Below the pieces are notes generated by a model, which saw nothing but the letters and a program-made list of their open reading frames with translations, ran no database searches and had not been told where the DNA came from. 64,000 nt of DNA from Henricia sp. BOLD:AAB3569 (lineage: Eukaryota > Echinodermata > Asteroidea > Spinulosida > Echinasteridae): contig JBBELK010000164.1 of NCBI GenBank assembly GCA_037783545.1, positions 1,550,001 to 1,614,000 on the forward strand, written 5' to 3'. Shown here piece by piece: positions 11,035 to 20,917 of the stretch. Numbering within the stretch: the stretch's first letter is position 1; each line of letters opens with the position of its first letter. Both the position numbers and the translations under genes were made by a program.

Positions 11035-11440
11035 ACAACTAAAACACGATTAAATATGTACATCTGCCACAACATTTAGACGACACTCTCCACACAAAAT
11101 CAAGAAGTATATCTTAAACGTTTAAAGCCAATATACAGGGTTTGCAAAGATTAAAAAGGCAAACTACCAAATGTTTGTCAACTACCATTTTTAGCAACAA
11201 TTACCAGACTATTTTCTAACACTGCCACCGACTGATGCCATGCAAGATAGAAGAGACAGTTTTTCGTTTTGAAATCACAAACATCATGTTGCCATGGGCA
11301 CCTAGACATTGCCGCAGTCTTTCATAGTTATGCCAGTCAATCAAATCGTTCATTATTAAGCATCTGTGCTTGCATCAGAGCAAAATGACAAGCTGTATTC
11401 GCCCCCATCACCGGAAATGGGTTTAGTATGCGCGAAACCT
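11035..11440 (-). repeat. Relic of duplicated lectin flanking DNA
   Basis: Bases 11035-11230 match 12830-12995 and 15280-15455 (shared phrases such as CGACACTCTCCACACAAAA and TTTTCTAACACTGCCA). Bases 11220-11440 match the region upstream of lectin 2 in reverse complement (TTTCATAGTTATGCCAGTCAA versus 6575-6595). No lectin coding sequence remains between them, so a lectin copy appears to have been lost here. Confidence 0.6.
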
Positions 11441-11841
11441 TTGACGATTTGAAGGCAGAGGACTTAATTTGGCTCAGCAGACAATTGGCGAGGCTAAAAA
11501 AGCAAAACACCCAATATTATAAAGTCGGATGTCTCTATGAAAACCGCAGTGGCAAAATTATAATATGTACAGACATATTTACCGTAAGATCGTGTTTTGA
11601 ATTCTGAATATTCATAACTAACTAAAGTGCGTGTGCTTTTTACGCTATTAAAATCACGCTGGTGACAGGTCCTTTGTCTTTTTGGTTGCAATTAGAAGTA
11701 CATGTAGTGGGTTTCCACTTGTTTACCAATGTCTGTATTGACTTGTACACTATTTATCTGCTGCGGTTTCCCCGTAACCACAGTCAACACGGGATCTGTA
11801 CACGAGTGGTTAAATTTACAATTTATGTAGTTATATATCTT
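11441..11841. other. Unassigned spacer
   Basis: No gene, RNA or clear repeat seen. Short open frames here have no domain features. Confidence 0.3.
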
Positions 11842-12545
11842 GAGCAAGATGGCAGACACATTGCTTCGTTTCTCGTACTGTCATCCGCTTCTGTACACCA
11901 ATCTATTATCCTCTGGAGATCAGTGGATCATAGACATTGCTGTCTGCTGCCACCAAGCGTTGTACAAGCACCCTTGCGGTATCTGTAGAGCAAGATGGCA
12001 GATGCGTTGCCTCATTTCCCGTGTTGCAATCCACTGTTGTATACAATTCAGTGTAAAGAGTTTAGTGGATCATAGACATTGCTGTCTGCTGCCACCAAGC
12101 GTTGTAAAAGCACCTATGCGGTATATGTATATAGAGCAAGATGGAAGATACGTTGCCTCATCTCCCGTGTTGTCATCTGCTATTGTACATAATCCAGTGT
12201 AAAGAGATCAGTGGATCATAGACATTGCTGTCTGCTGCCACCAAGCGTTGTAAAAGCACCTATGCGGTATCTGTATATAGAGCAAGATGGAAGATACGTT
12301 GCCTCATCTCCCGTGTTGTCATCTGCTATTGTACATAATCCAGTGTAAAGAGATCAGTGGATCATAGACATTGCTGTCTGCTGCCACCAAGCGTTGTAAA
12401 AGCACCTATGCGGTATCTGTATATAGAGCAAGATGGAAGATACGTTGCCTCATCTCCCGTGTTGTCATCTGCTATTGTACATAATCCAGTGTAAAGAAAT
12501 CAGTGGATCATATACATTGCTGTCTGCTGCCATGCGTTGTACATT
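11842..12545. repeat. Tandem repeat, about 146-bp unit, five copies
   Basis: Units begin with GAGCAAGATGG near 11842, 11990, 12138, 12284 and 12427. Each holds CAGTGGATCATAGACATTGC and TGCTGCCACCAAGCGTTGTA. Units 3 to 5 are nearly identical, while units 1, 2 and the last edge are more diverged. The TGCTGCCACCAAGCGT phrase equals the end of a MITE found at 22583 and 28865, so the satellite probably grew from such an element. Confidence 0.85.
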
Positions 12546-12829
12546 ACTTCCTACGGTATCTGCAGGCCTGATAGATAATCTCCTGAGCGTGTCCTGTGGA
12601 CGAGGGCCGCAGAAGCAGTGTCTTGGATGTCGACCGCAGCGGTTGAAAAACAATTTAAGGGATAAAGCTTGTTAATGGTGCGTGATTATCGTGCATTTTT
12701 GGTGGAATCGACAACCGACTGCCAACAGCCCACAGCCAACATTTTTTCTTTGCTTCCACCAACTGTCCAAAATGTTTCTCTTGAGAAATCATGGTTGTGG
12801 ATCTCGTTTGATTCAACACGTTCTACAAA

Positions 12830-13150
12830 ACTATGCATCTACCACAAAATATACTGGATGATACTCTCCACAAATCGAAAACCATATCTAGAACTTTTAA
12901 AGCCAATGTACAAGATTTGCAAACATTAAAAAGCAAAACTACCAAATTTTATCAACTACAATTTTGTATTAACAAGTGCCCGACTGTTTTCTAACACTGC
13001 CATAGATTTTCCAAATATAATCAGTCCGGATGTTTCCCCTCATGGTACAAGTCCGCGAACGGGTTCAAACTAGATAATGTTCATTCCATGTCCCGACAAT
13101 CCTCCAATATCCATACATAAACCTTTGAACATGTCAGTGTTTTAAGCGTA
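12830..13150. repeat. Duplicated lectin 3' flank behind lectin 3
   Basis: This sequence is shared with 11035-11230 and with 15280-15585. The section 13060-13145 is the reverse complement of the flank behind lectin 2. It marks the far edge of the duplicated lectin unit. Confidence 0.6.
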
Positions 13151-13244
13151 ACAGTACTCTGAAATTGACTAGTGCGGATACGGTACCTAAGGGTGATTTG
13201 GGGTTCAATCCTAGCTCCTTCGGCGCTAACATATTGAAGGTATC

Positions 13245-14024
13245 CTAGTCAGGGCAAACACCAGAGAAGATGCAAACGTCGGCGAGGTTCTGGCTAGTAG
13301 ACGCGTAGCCGTTCATGAGTTGACAGAGTTTCTTCCCTTGGTTGGTTTGCTTGACGTTGAATGAGCGGCAGGTGCGCTCAGCGATGCAGGCCGAGCCACA
13401 GGCTACCACGGTCCCGGTGACAAACTCACGGCTGACGCGGCCGGCCAGACAGGCCGGCTTGACGTTCTGCCCGTCGTCGTTGACCGAAAAGCAGCATCGT
13501 TGGTCGTGGCTCAGTTTACAAACTACAGGCCCTCGACGAACGCAAACAGCTTTGTAGGTGCCTCGGTGACACCCCCAGTCATACCATTTGCCTAGCCCGT
13601 CACCGTTTTTAACGGACACCAAGACGCACATGCCCTCTCCTTCGTTAGGCTGTCCCGGATACCAGTTCCAGAGTGGCGCGGAATTCTGTTGGCCGTCGCA
13701 CCCAAATTTTAGGTCGTCTCCAAAACGGCATCCAATCCAAACGAAATTACTTTGCCCCTTGCCCTTGGCCATCTCCACAATGGCTTCGTTTTCCTCCGCG
13801 GAGAGTGGAGCAAGTAACTCGCCTCCCATACCACTGCAGTCAGACTGCAACGCGTTCCACGAGGAGGCCCTCCCGGTTAAGCGGTAACAGGCGTTCCCCC
13901 AAAACTCCCAATTCGGCGGGCAAGGCCACATGACGGATTTTTGCTCGCAGGAATCCGCTGCCAGCGCAAAAATCGAGTAAGTACCAACAAGCAAAAACCA
14001 GAAAATCTTTGCAAAGATCGACAT
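13245..14024 (-). CDS. Secreted C-type lectin with PAN/apple-like module (lectin 3)
   Basis: Single-exon gene of 259 aa on the minus strand. I chose the ATG at 14022-14024 (context GCGAGCCATGT) because the frame further upstream has no ATG. Signal peptide at 1-23 (IFAKIFWFLLVGTYSIFALA). The C-type lectin-like domain spans about 33-163: WPCPPNWEFW, CYRLTG, FVWIGCRFG, QPN at 125-127 and KWYDWGC at 146-152. The PAN/apple-like module follows, with ACGSACIAERTCRSFNV and KLCQLM. The CTLD is clearly diverged from lectins 1 and 2, yet the stretch 13320-13445 is almost identical in bases to the matching part of lectin 2. An extracellular recognition role is inferred. Confidence 0.87.
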   Translation of the reverse strand: MSIFAKIFWFLLVGTYSIFALAADSCEQKSVMWPCPPNWEFWGNACYRLTGRASSWNALQSDCSGMGGELLAPLSAEENEAIVEMAKGKGQSNFVWIGCRFGDDLKFGCDGQQNSAPLWNWYPGQPNEGEGMCVLVSVKNGDGLGKWYDWGCHRGTYKAVCVRRGPVVCKLSHDQRCCFSVNDDGQNVKPACLAGRVSREFVTGTVVACGSACIAERTCRSFNVKQTNQGKKLCQLMNGYASTSQNLADVCIFSGVCPD

Positions 14025-14057
14025 GGCTCGCTTACAAGGACCACCGATGAAATCCAA

Positions 14058-14704
14058 AGAGAGAACGAGAGAGAAAACTTAAAATTTACCTCTACTGTTC
14101 TTAGTTTGTGTCAGAGCTCAATCAACAAAGCCAAATGCATGTTTAACCGTTAGATGCGTCTGATATTCTGGCGCGAATTTGATGGAACTGCGTGCTAATG
14201 CGATGCTCGCTAGTTTAATGGATATGATTATTTAATAGCAGTGGCTATTAAAGCGGCCAAGTTTAAATAATTCACCATAAAGGAAATATCCAGGGGGAAA
14301 AGAGATGTATTTCGTTCAGACACGTCGAAGGAAACTTTACACGTACCGCCCAGCTGACGAATGAAGCGAGTGTGTCTGTTTATCAAACGATATGAAATAT
14401 GTAGCTAAAGATAGAGCATGCAGGCGAATCCGTAGCCATAGTTACGCCCCAACACCGAAGTTAGGGTTGTTTATATTAGCTATATTATATTGGTCACCCT
14501 TTGATGTTTGTAGCAGTAGAACAAATTTTAATATGCTGTGGGAGTCGGTTCCTTTGCCTACGAATTGCCTATCGCGGAAATGCTTTTCATGCATGGAGTG
14601 GTCGACGTTTCACAGGTCTATTAAAAACCTAGACATAATTTATAAGGCCGGTGGAATAATTTGAGCTGGCCTAAATTTTTACTTAACACGTTGTTGAGGA
14701 AACC
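14058..14704. other. Spacer upstream of lectin 3
   Basis: No gene seen. The promoter of lectin 3 should lie in the first few hundred bases. An ORF of 90 codons at 14392-14664 has no recognisable features. Confidence 0.35.
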
Positions 14705-14950
14705 TTACGCGAGTGGAGCTCTGTGCCCGAGCTTGTTCCTCTCCATCCCACTCGGTTTCATCATCAATTCGACGCTTGCAGCCAACCCAGAGTGGATCTA
14801 AAATGTCCTTTGCAATACGAAATGGTTTTCCTCTATCGACCATTCCGCTGCCATCACTTCACCCATCTCCTCACAAGCCGCCCATGCCTCAGGCCAGGTT
14901 ACAGTGGGACCGGGGGTCAGGTGGTAACAGGCCCGCTGCAAAAACATCAT
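14705..14950 (-). pseudogene. Decayed lectin fragment, CTLD N-terminal part
   Basis: Read on the minus strand from 14950, the sequence matches lectins 1 and 2 from the QRACYR region on (FLQRACYHLTPGPTVTW, then WAACEEMGEV and SIEENHFV). A stop codon follows, and the homology resumes in another frame (WVGCKRR-like, then a QARAQSS-like part). The signal peptide and the C-terminal half are missing. It is a separate relic from the one at 15601. Confidence 0.8.
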
Positions 14951-15279
14951 ACTTCAGTTCCATATTTCGCTGACGAATATTTACCTGTTCCGGAAACGAA
15001 TTTAATTCGCGCGAAAACATCGACGTTTTGCTATTATACTTATTTCAATTCGGGCATAACTTAGCTCAGCGGGGAATCGAAATTTAAAGATGGCAAAGTC
15101 TAAAACACTTTTGCCATTTTAGTGCATGCGCTTTATTGCGCCACGCACTAACAGAAGTTATGTTTTTGGTCAAGTAAATCGTTCTAATGTACGTTTGTGC
15201 GGAAACCAGTGGTAAATTTAAAATGAATAATGGCAAACTTACATTTCAAACACATCGCCCAGCTGATGACTAAAACACG

Positions 15280-15585
15280 ATACGATTAAATATGTAATCT
15301 GCCACAACAGATTTAGACGACACTCTCCACACAAAAATCAATTAGTTTTTCTTAAACGTTTAAAGCCAATATAGGCCTACAGGATTTGAAAACATTAAAA
15401 AGCAAAACTACCAAATGTTTACCAAGTACTCGTGACGACTGTTTTCTAACACTGCCATCGATTTGCCAAATTTAATCAGTCCGGATGTTTCCCTTTTAGG
15501 TACAAGTCCGCGAACGGGTTCAAACTAGATAATGTTCATTCCATGTCCCGACAATCCTTTGAGCATGTCAGTGTTTAAAGCGTAA
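15280..15585. repeat. Duplicated lectin 3' flank behind the second pseudogene
   Basis: Shares long, diverged stretches with 12830-13150 (for example AATCAGTCCGGATGTTTCCC and TGTCCCGACAATCC) in the same orientation. It confirms that the pseudogene beside it arose from the same duplication unit. Confidence 0.6.
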
Positions 15586-15600
15586 CAGTCAATCAAACGT

Positions 15601-16085
15601 TCATCCAAAAAAGAATTTCTTTTCTTCCTTGGCCTTTTTCACGTTGAAGGAGCGGCAGGTGGGTTCCGCGACGCACGCCATGCCACAGGCCGAGATGCTC
15701 CGGGTGACAAACGCACGGGTGACCGTGGCCGAGCAGACACGCGGAGTCGGGAACCCGGCCATCGGTTTGGGTATAGCGACGAAGTAGCGAGGGGCGTTGG
15801 TCGGGCAGGGAGTGCTAATACCGCGACGAACACAAACGGCTATGCGGTTACTATCGCAAAGTCCGTCGCCCCACATCCCGTCTTAACTCATGGGCTTGGC
15901 CACAACGCAGTCCTGCTCTCCTCCGATGTTGTTTGGCTGGCCGGGATGCCAATACATGGACCTCTTTGCCCGAGCTTGTCCCTCGCACTCCCACTCATTC
16001 GTCCGACGCTTGCAGCCAACCCACAGTGTAATTGTCCCTTGGCACCATCTCTAACACGAACTGGTTCTCTTCGATGCTTTAACAA
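15601..16085 (-). pseudogene. Decayed lectin copy (CTLD second half and PAN start)
   Basis: On the minus strand the sequence matches lectin 1 from SIEENQFV through the QPNNIGG, MWGDGLCD and CPTNAPRY parts into ACGMACVAEPTCRSFNV. It carries a frame change around 16035, an in-frame TAA near 15885 (KPMS then stop) and a compensated frame shift near 15770 that changes a run of residues. The signal peptide end is absent, and the 3' end runs out at a TGA soon after KKAKEEKK. Its PAN part is closest to lectin 1. It is not expected to make a lectin. Confidence 0.85.
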
Positions 16086-16351
16086 CATTGCAATAAAATA
16101 TTTTTACCAGAGCCGTTAAAAGTTTGTCCTTTTCCCTTTTTTACTTTTTTTCGAATTATGATAGTAAATTGAATTATGCAGTATAATGAACCACTTCTGC
16201 CTTTCAATTTGAACAAGGATTTGTAGTCAAACGGTTGATTAAAATTCAATAGTTGGGAAATTGCAAATCCTATGTACGAGCTTTTAAATCAACACCTAAT
16301 GAAGACATTTTACTTTTTAGTTTAAAAAACAAATCTGCACAGCCATTTAGT

Positions 16352-19300
16352 TTACAAAACATGTATACACAAAATGAAAACTGATCCAAGAACAGCGAAT
16401 GTGCGACTCTTGGCGGCGCTATTACCACAGGTGGGTGGAGTAGTGGGCGGATGCTCCGACACCAGCATGTCTTTGTAGTTGTCTCTTGAGCCGTTATTTG
16501 GAGCTGGCACGATGCCAAGAATCTCGCACATCAACGGGTAAATGTTGACCTACGAAATAAATGTTTCTTGCGTTAAAGGAGAAGTACATGTGCAACTCGG
16601 ACAATGGCGTCACCATTTTGTCCGAAAACTAGGTGAATATTAACTCCTTCGCGCATTCTTATGGCGAATATACACAAAAAACATGTACGCAAAAATGTCA
16701 TTCTTCGCAAGGAACGTTGCATTTTTGTTAATATTCATCTTACCGACTCGAAGTGTCTGGCACGGTAACCGTTTCTGAAGGCGGGTCCAATGGCATAGAA
16801 TGAAGATTTCATTGACATGTCAGCGTTGTCGTAGCCATGTCCAGCTTTTTCGGTAATCATCGATTGGTTCACTTCCTATAAAGGTAATTAGAACCAATGA
16901 GTTTTGTCATTAAAATTCATTCCTTTTGATCGAGCAACACGAACGTGAATTGCCTCTTAAAGCTATGACAAAGCTTTAAAGCGGCTTGCGAAAAAGCACA
17001 CAAAACGGCGGAATGAAAGCATGAGAATTATGTCGGATTTGGCAAATCATCTTTGGAATCGATTATAATCAATTTCAAGTTTGATATGGGAATCGCGATT
17101 CCTTCTTTTGGAGGAATCGATTTCCATTTTCGTGGCGATTCCAGGAAATTATTGTGAATGTTAATAACGGATGCAGAAATTACACAATTCCATGCAATTT
17201 GGCAATGTTCTGTATGTTTTGTTCAGAAAATGGAATCAGATCTGAATGTAATCAGTATCGATTCCATAACTGTTGGAATCGCCCGAGCATCTACTTACCT
17301 GATAGAAAGTCCAACCGATATCCATGTACCCCATAAGAGGCAGGTTTCTCGAATTATTGGCGTAGTGGAATTTGGAAGGAAACTCTTCTTTCTTGTAAAT
17401 ATTTATGGACGGATGGGCAGTCTTCAGCTTTCGGTACACCTGTGAGCAATGACGTCATGGGTACGTAAGCAAACAATTGACAAAGTCCAATGTCGGCCTA
17501 CTTATTATACTTTCTTGAAGTTCTTGAACGAGAACGCTTGTCCGTTTAACTTGCCCTTTTTTTTATAGATATCTCTGGCTATCCGTCAGTTAGGATAGCT
17601 ACCTATCGGGTTTAGTTGTCATATTGCAGATTTTGGCCAATCATGAACATCCAAATAAGTTGTTTTTCCGCATATGAACATTTAGATGCATTTTACTGAC
17701 CAGATTGCCGCTTTTATTAACAGCGCTATTCGGCAGTTAAGCTGCTTTGCAAGAGCCAATCAGCTCGAAATAGATCGAACATTGACTTAATTTTGTGAGA
17801 ATGCGAGAGTTCGCATATCAGCTGAACCCTGACCTCTGTCAAACAAGGATGATTAAATATTAAATAAATTGATACACGCTTTTTTACACAATGGGGTCGT
17901 TGCACTGAGCGGTGCGCGACCCCATTAACATATTGTGTGCCTTGGTCCGTTTCTATAAAAGGAATGAAAGCTAAATAAGTGTGGTCTAGCGTAGAAATCT
18001 CCGATCATGTTTTTTTCTTCAAAAATGCAAGCCCGTCTGTTTGCCAATTTTCACTCTTTCAAGTGGAAATTAGTGAATAAAAGCGATGGACGACCCCCAT
18101 AATATTGTAAAGAATTAAAAAGATAGAACTTTAATTACCATTGTGATTTTTGCCCCGAGACGCTGTAAGGCTGTTAAGTATTTTTAAAATGAATTTTGAC
18201 ATTTAGCATCGTTTCCAATGGTGCCCGATTTAGTGCGGAACACGCTTACCTCTTCTAAAGCGCCCTCTACCGGTAGGATTTGAAACGTGGATCCGCCATC
18301 GATGACCGCAAACTCCACCTGCGATTCGTCAACGTAATCAAAGAGCGAAATGGCCTTGTCGCTGGAAATCTCTGCCATGCCGTGGTCGCTGGTGACGATG
18401 AAATTCAGGCCGGCTGTAGAGCCAAGGTCCTCCATCTTGGACAGAATGTAACCAATCAGCTCGTCCACTTCGGCCGCAATCTTCGCCGCTTCCTCGCCAA
18501 TTCCTGATGCATGAAGCGTGTCATCCAATGTACCAACATATAGAAACACGACATCCAAACCGTCCTTATAAAGCCAATCTATAACCACATCAGCCCGGTC
18601 TAGGAGGTTTATGTATTGGTCGTACGTTTCGCTGGAATAGCCAATGTATCGATCAGGATGGATGCCACCAATGGGCGTCTGTCCCCCCGGATACATGAAG
18701 GAACCCGCTCGGAGTCCCTGAGACATTGCCGTGATCCAGAGGGGTTGTCCCGCTCCATTGAACCACCAAGTTGTGTTCAAGGTTTCCGAATAGCTACCGG
18801 ACAATTCACCAGTGGATGCGTTGAAAAACCTGTTGTGGACCACTCCATGATGTTCGATGTATAGTCCTACAGAACAAAAATGGCACATCTTTACAGAAAA
18901 ATATCAGAGTCAATATCAGAGTCAAACTAACTCTTTTTAGAGCCAATTTTCTACGATGCATTTAACGTGAGCAGAAAGAGGCACCTGAGGTACTGTTTTG
19001 GCTGTCTCAAGGGGGACATATCATGGGGTGCTTTCGGAAGATGGAGTGCTTTCGGCTCAAACTCTGTGTAATCCTCAATGGACCACCCCCCTTCCCGTTG
19101 GACCTTTAATGTCAAGTTCATTCACCAGTTATGCCGACCCTGGGAAATCTGGGCTCCTAGCCAAGCATTATTCATTTGTTTATAAACCTTATCATCCCGG
19201 GCATAATGCTATTTGCAACCAATGGCCGGACAGAGAATTAGCCCCAGGATAGGATACAGCACTTCCGGAGTCTCCCCATTTTACGTGTGATGCATGTCGC

Positions 19301-19924
19301 ATATGCGCGCGTCAGCCGGAACCTTACCCGTAGCAATGCTAAACATGCTTGGTGCAGACTTGGTGATAAAAACCCCATCCATCCATTCGGCCCGAACTCC
19401 ATTCACCTCAATGCGGTCCAGAGATGACATATTAAAGCCAAAATGGTCCCATCGCATACCGTCTACGAGAAGTAAAAGCAGTTTGTCCTGCAAGTCAGAA
19501 TTAATTTGATGAAGAAATTTCCCTTTTCTTCGTTAACTAAGTGAACTAAACATACCAAGCGCGATTTGTAACACTATATGATCCCCAACTCCCCCGTACC
19601 TTAAAACACTTACATTTCGTTAAAGACCATAATTTGTATACAGTATTTTAAAATGCTCCAAAATTGTAATGAACCATTTAACCGGAAAAACCTTACTCAA
19701 ATAAAAGATACGAGTTTATTGAACTGTCAAGTGCAACTGATTCCGCCCAGGATGGTATCTTTTACGAGAAAACGATCGATTCTGCTTTATCGGTTGGTGA
19801 TACATGTGTGTACTACATTATCAATTGTAACTGACTATATACAGGTACTTACTTTTGCCAGAACTTGGTGACTTAAAAGGGTCATTCCAAAGAGAAACAC
19901 GCGCACAATTCCACTGGCATCCAT
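16352..19924 (-). CDS. Ectonucleotide pyrophosphatase/phosphodiesterase, ENPP6/7-like (gene A)
   Basis: Six exons on the minus strand: 19924-19853, 19487-19328, 18866-18250, 17439-17299, 16875-16744 and 16549-16352, giving 439 aa with all phases consistent. Signal peptide at 1-23. The alkaline-phosphatase-fold core follows: metal-binding VDGMR (D33), nucleophile in ITKSAPSMFSIATG (Ser68), a D-x3-H pair in TLDDTLHASG, VTSDHGM, and the last metal histidine in AGHGYDN. The nucleophile position holds Ser where most ENPPs have Thr; ENPP6 also uses Ser. The C-terminus ends in a hydrophobic stretch (TFAVLGSVFILCIHVL) after a Ser/Asn-rich linker, which suits a GPI-anchor signal, as in ENPP6. Length fits the ENPP5-7 group. 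Likely a cell-surface phosphodiesterase of choline lipids or nucleotides; the substrate is inferred only from family. Confidence 0.88.
17040..17290. repeat. GGAATCGATTCC-rich segment in ENPP A intron
   Basis: Repeated short palindromes of the type GGAATCGATTCC occur here, and again at 23490-23760 in ENPP B and near 2392-2475 in the GPCR intron. Probably decayed copies of one short repeat. Confidence 0.5.
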
Positions 19925-20917
19925 AGTGATTGATTCCGTTAAAAAACGGCAATCGTATATCAATAATTATTTACAACGCACAGGCTTTGGGATACTTTGT
20001 ACATGTACTTTATGCCATCAAAATTAATGAACGTCGACGGACGCTGATCCGTCTATATCATCGACCTTTGTCCTAGATGAACGTTGAGGTTATCTGTAAT
20101 TACGTTATGTGCTTGATTACCAGAGATAAGACATTCGACAGAATCTCACAAGGTCCTTGGAACTTTGTAGGCTAATTTAAACACAGAAGCATTGAATTAT
20201 CAGCACTGAAAACGATATAAAAGGTTTTGGACGTATTGAGATCGTCCTTGTTATATAAGCAGAATATGTTATCAATAGTGATTTGATTATCCAGACTCGA
20301 CAGTAAAATTCAAATATCTTTAAAGTTCATGTTATCAACCTGTTTTCCTTCGTCAAATTATCTTTCAAATGATATTCCGTTCAAACGACCCACCTAAATT
20401 GGTGAAGCAAAAACATGTACAATGTAGAACGAAAATATATGGAGCTTTACAACGCGCCATGGTTTGCCGATAGCCTTCTACACTACGTGTATATCTTCCC
20501 GTGTTATGAAACGACATGGAAAGACAAATAGAAATATAGGAACTATATATATAGCATATAGAATTAAAAGTCGTAAAGCGGTGTCAAATGAAATAAAAAC
20601 TTTAATGTTTTTCAAGTAACTATAGCACGTGATTTTAAAAAGGGTTACGTCGAATATCCAGGTATAATTACATATTAAATGGGATGACGCGTTTCAGACA
20701 AAGAAAAACACCTTTAAACGTACATACATTGTAAGTGCATCTTATACGCTACCGATATTTACGAATAAAAAAGTATAAAAGTTAGAAATGAAAAAGACAC
20801 GCATTATTATAAACTGCATATCGAGTGATCATTTCCCCATACCTTTACAAAATGTTCATTAAAATACATCTTGTTAAAAACTGACGAGTGACAATTTTTA
20901 AAAAAAATGTAACACTA
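19925..20917. other. Spacer between ENPP A start and ENPP B end
   Basis: No gene or structured repeat seen. The promoter of ENPP A should lie just above 19924, since that gene is read leftward. Confidence 0.4.

Noticed and set aside
11662-12202. Plus-strand frames of 108 and 120 codons
   Set aside because: They extend through the 146-bp tandem repeat and change with its copies.
12433-12929. Plus-strand frames of 80 and 86 codons after the 146-bp repeats
   Set aside because: The first begins within the tandem repeat; neither has domain features or a splice partner.
14392-14664. Open frame of 90 codons between lectin relics
   Set aside because: No signal peptide, domain or similarity to the lectins; length is within chance expectation.
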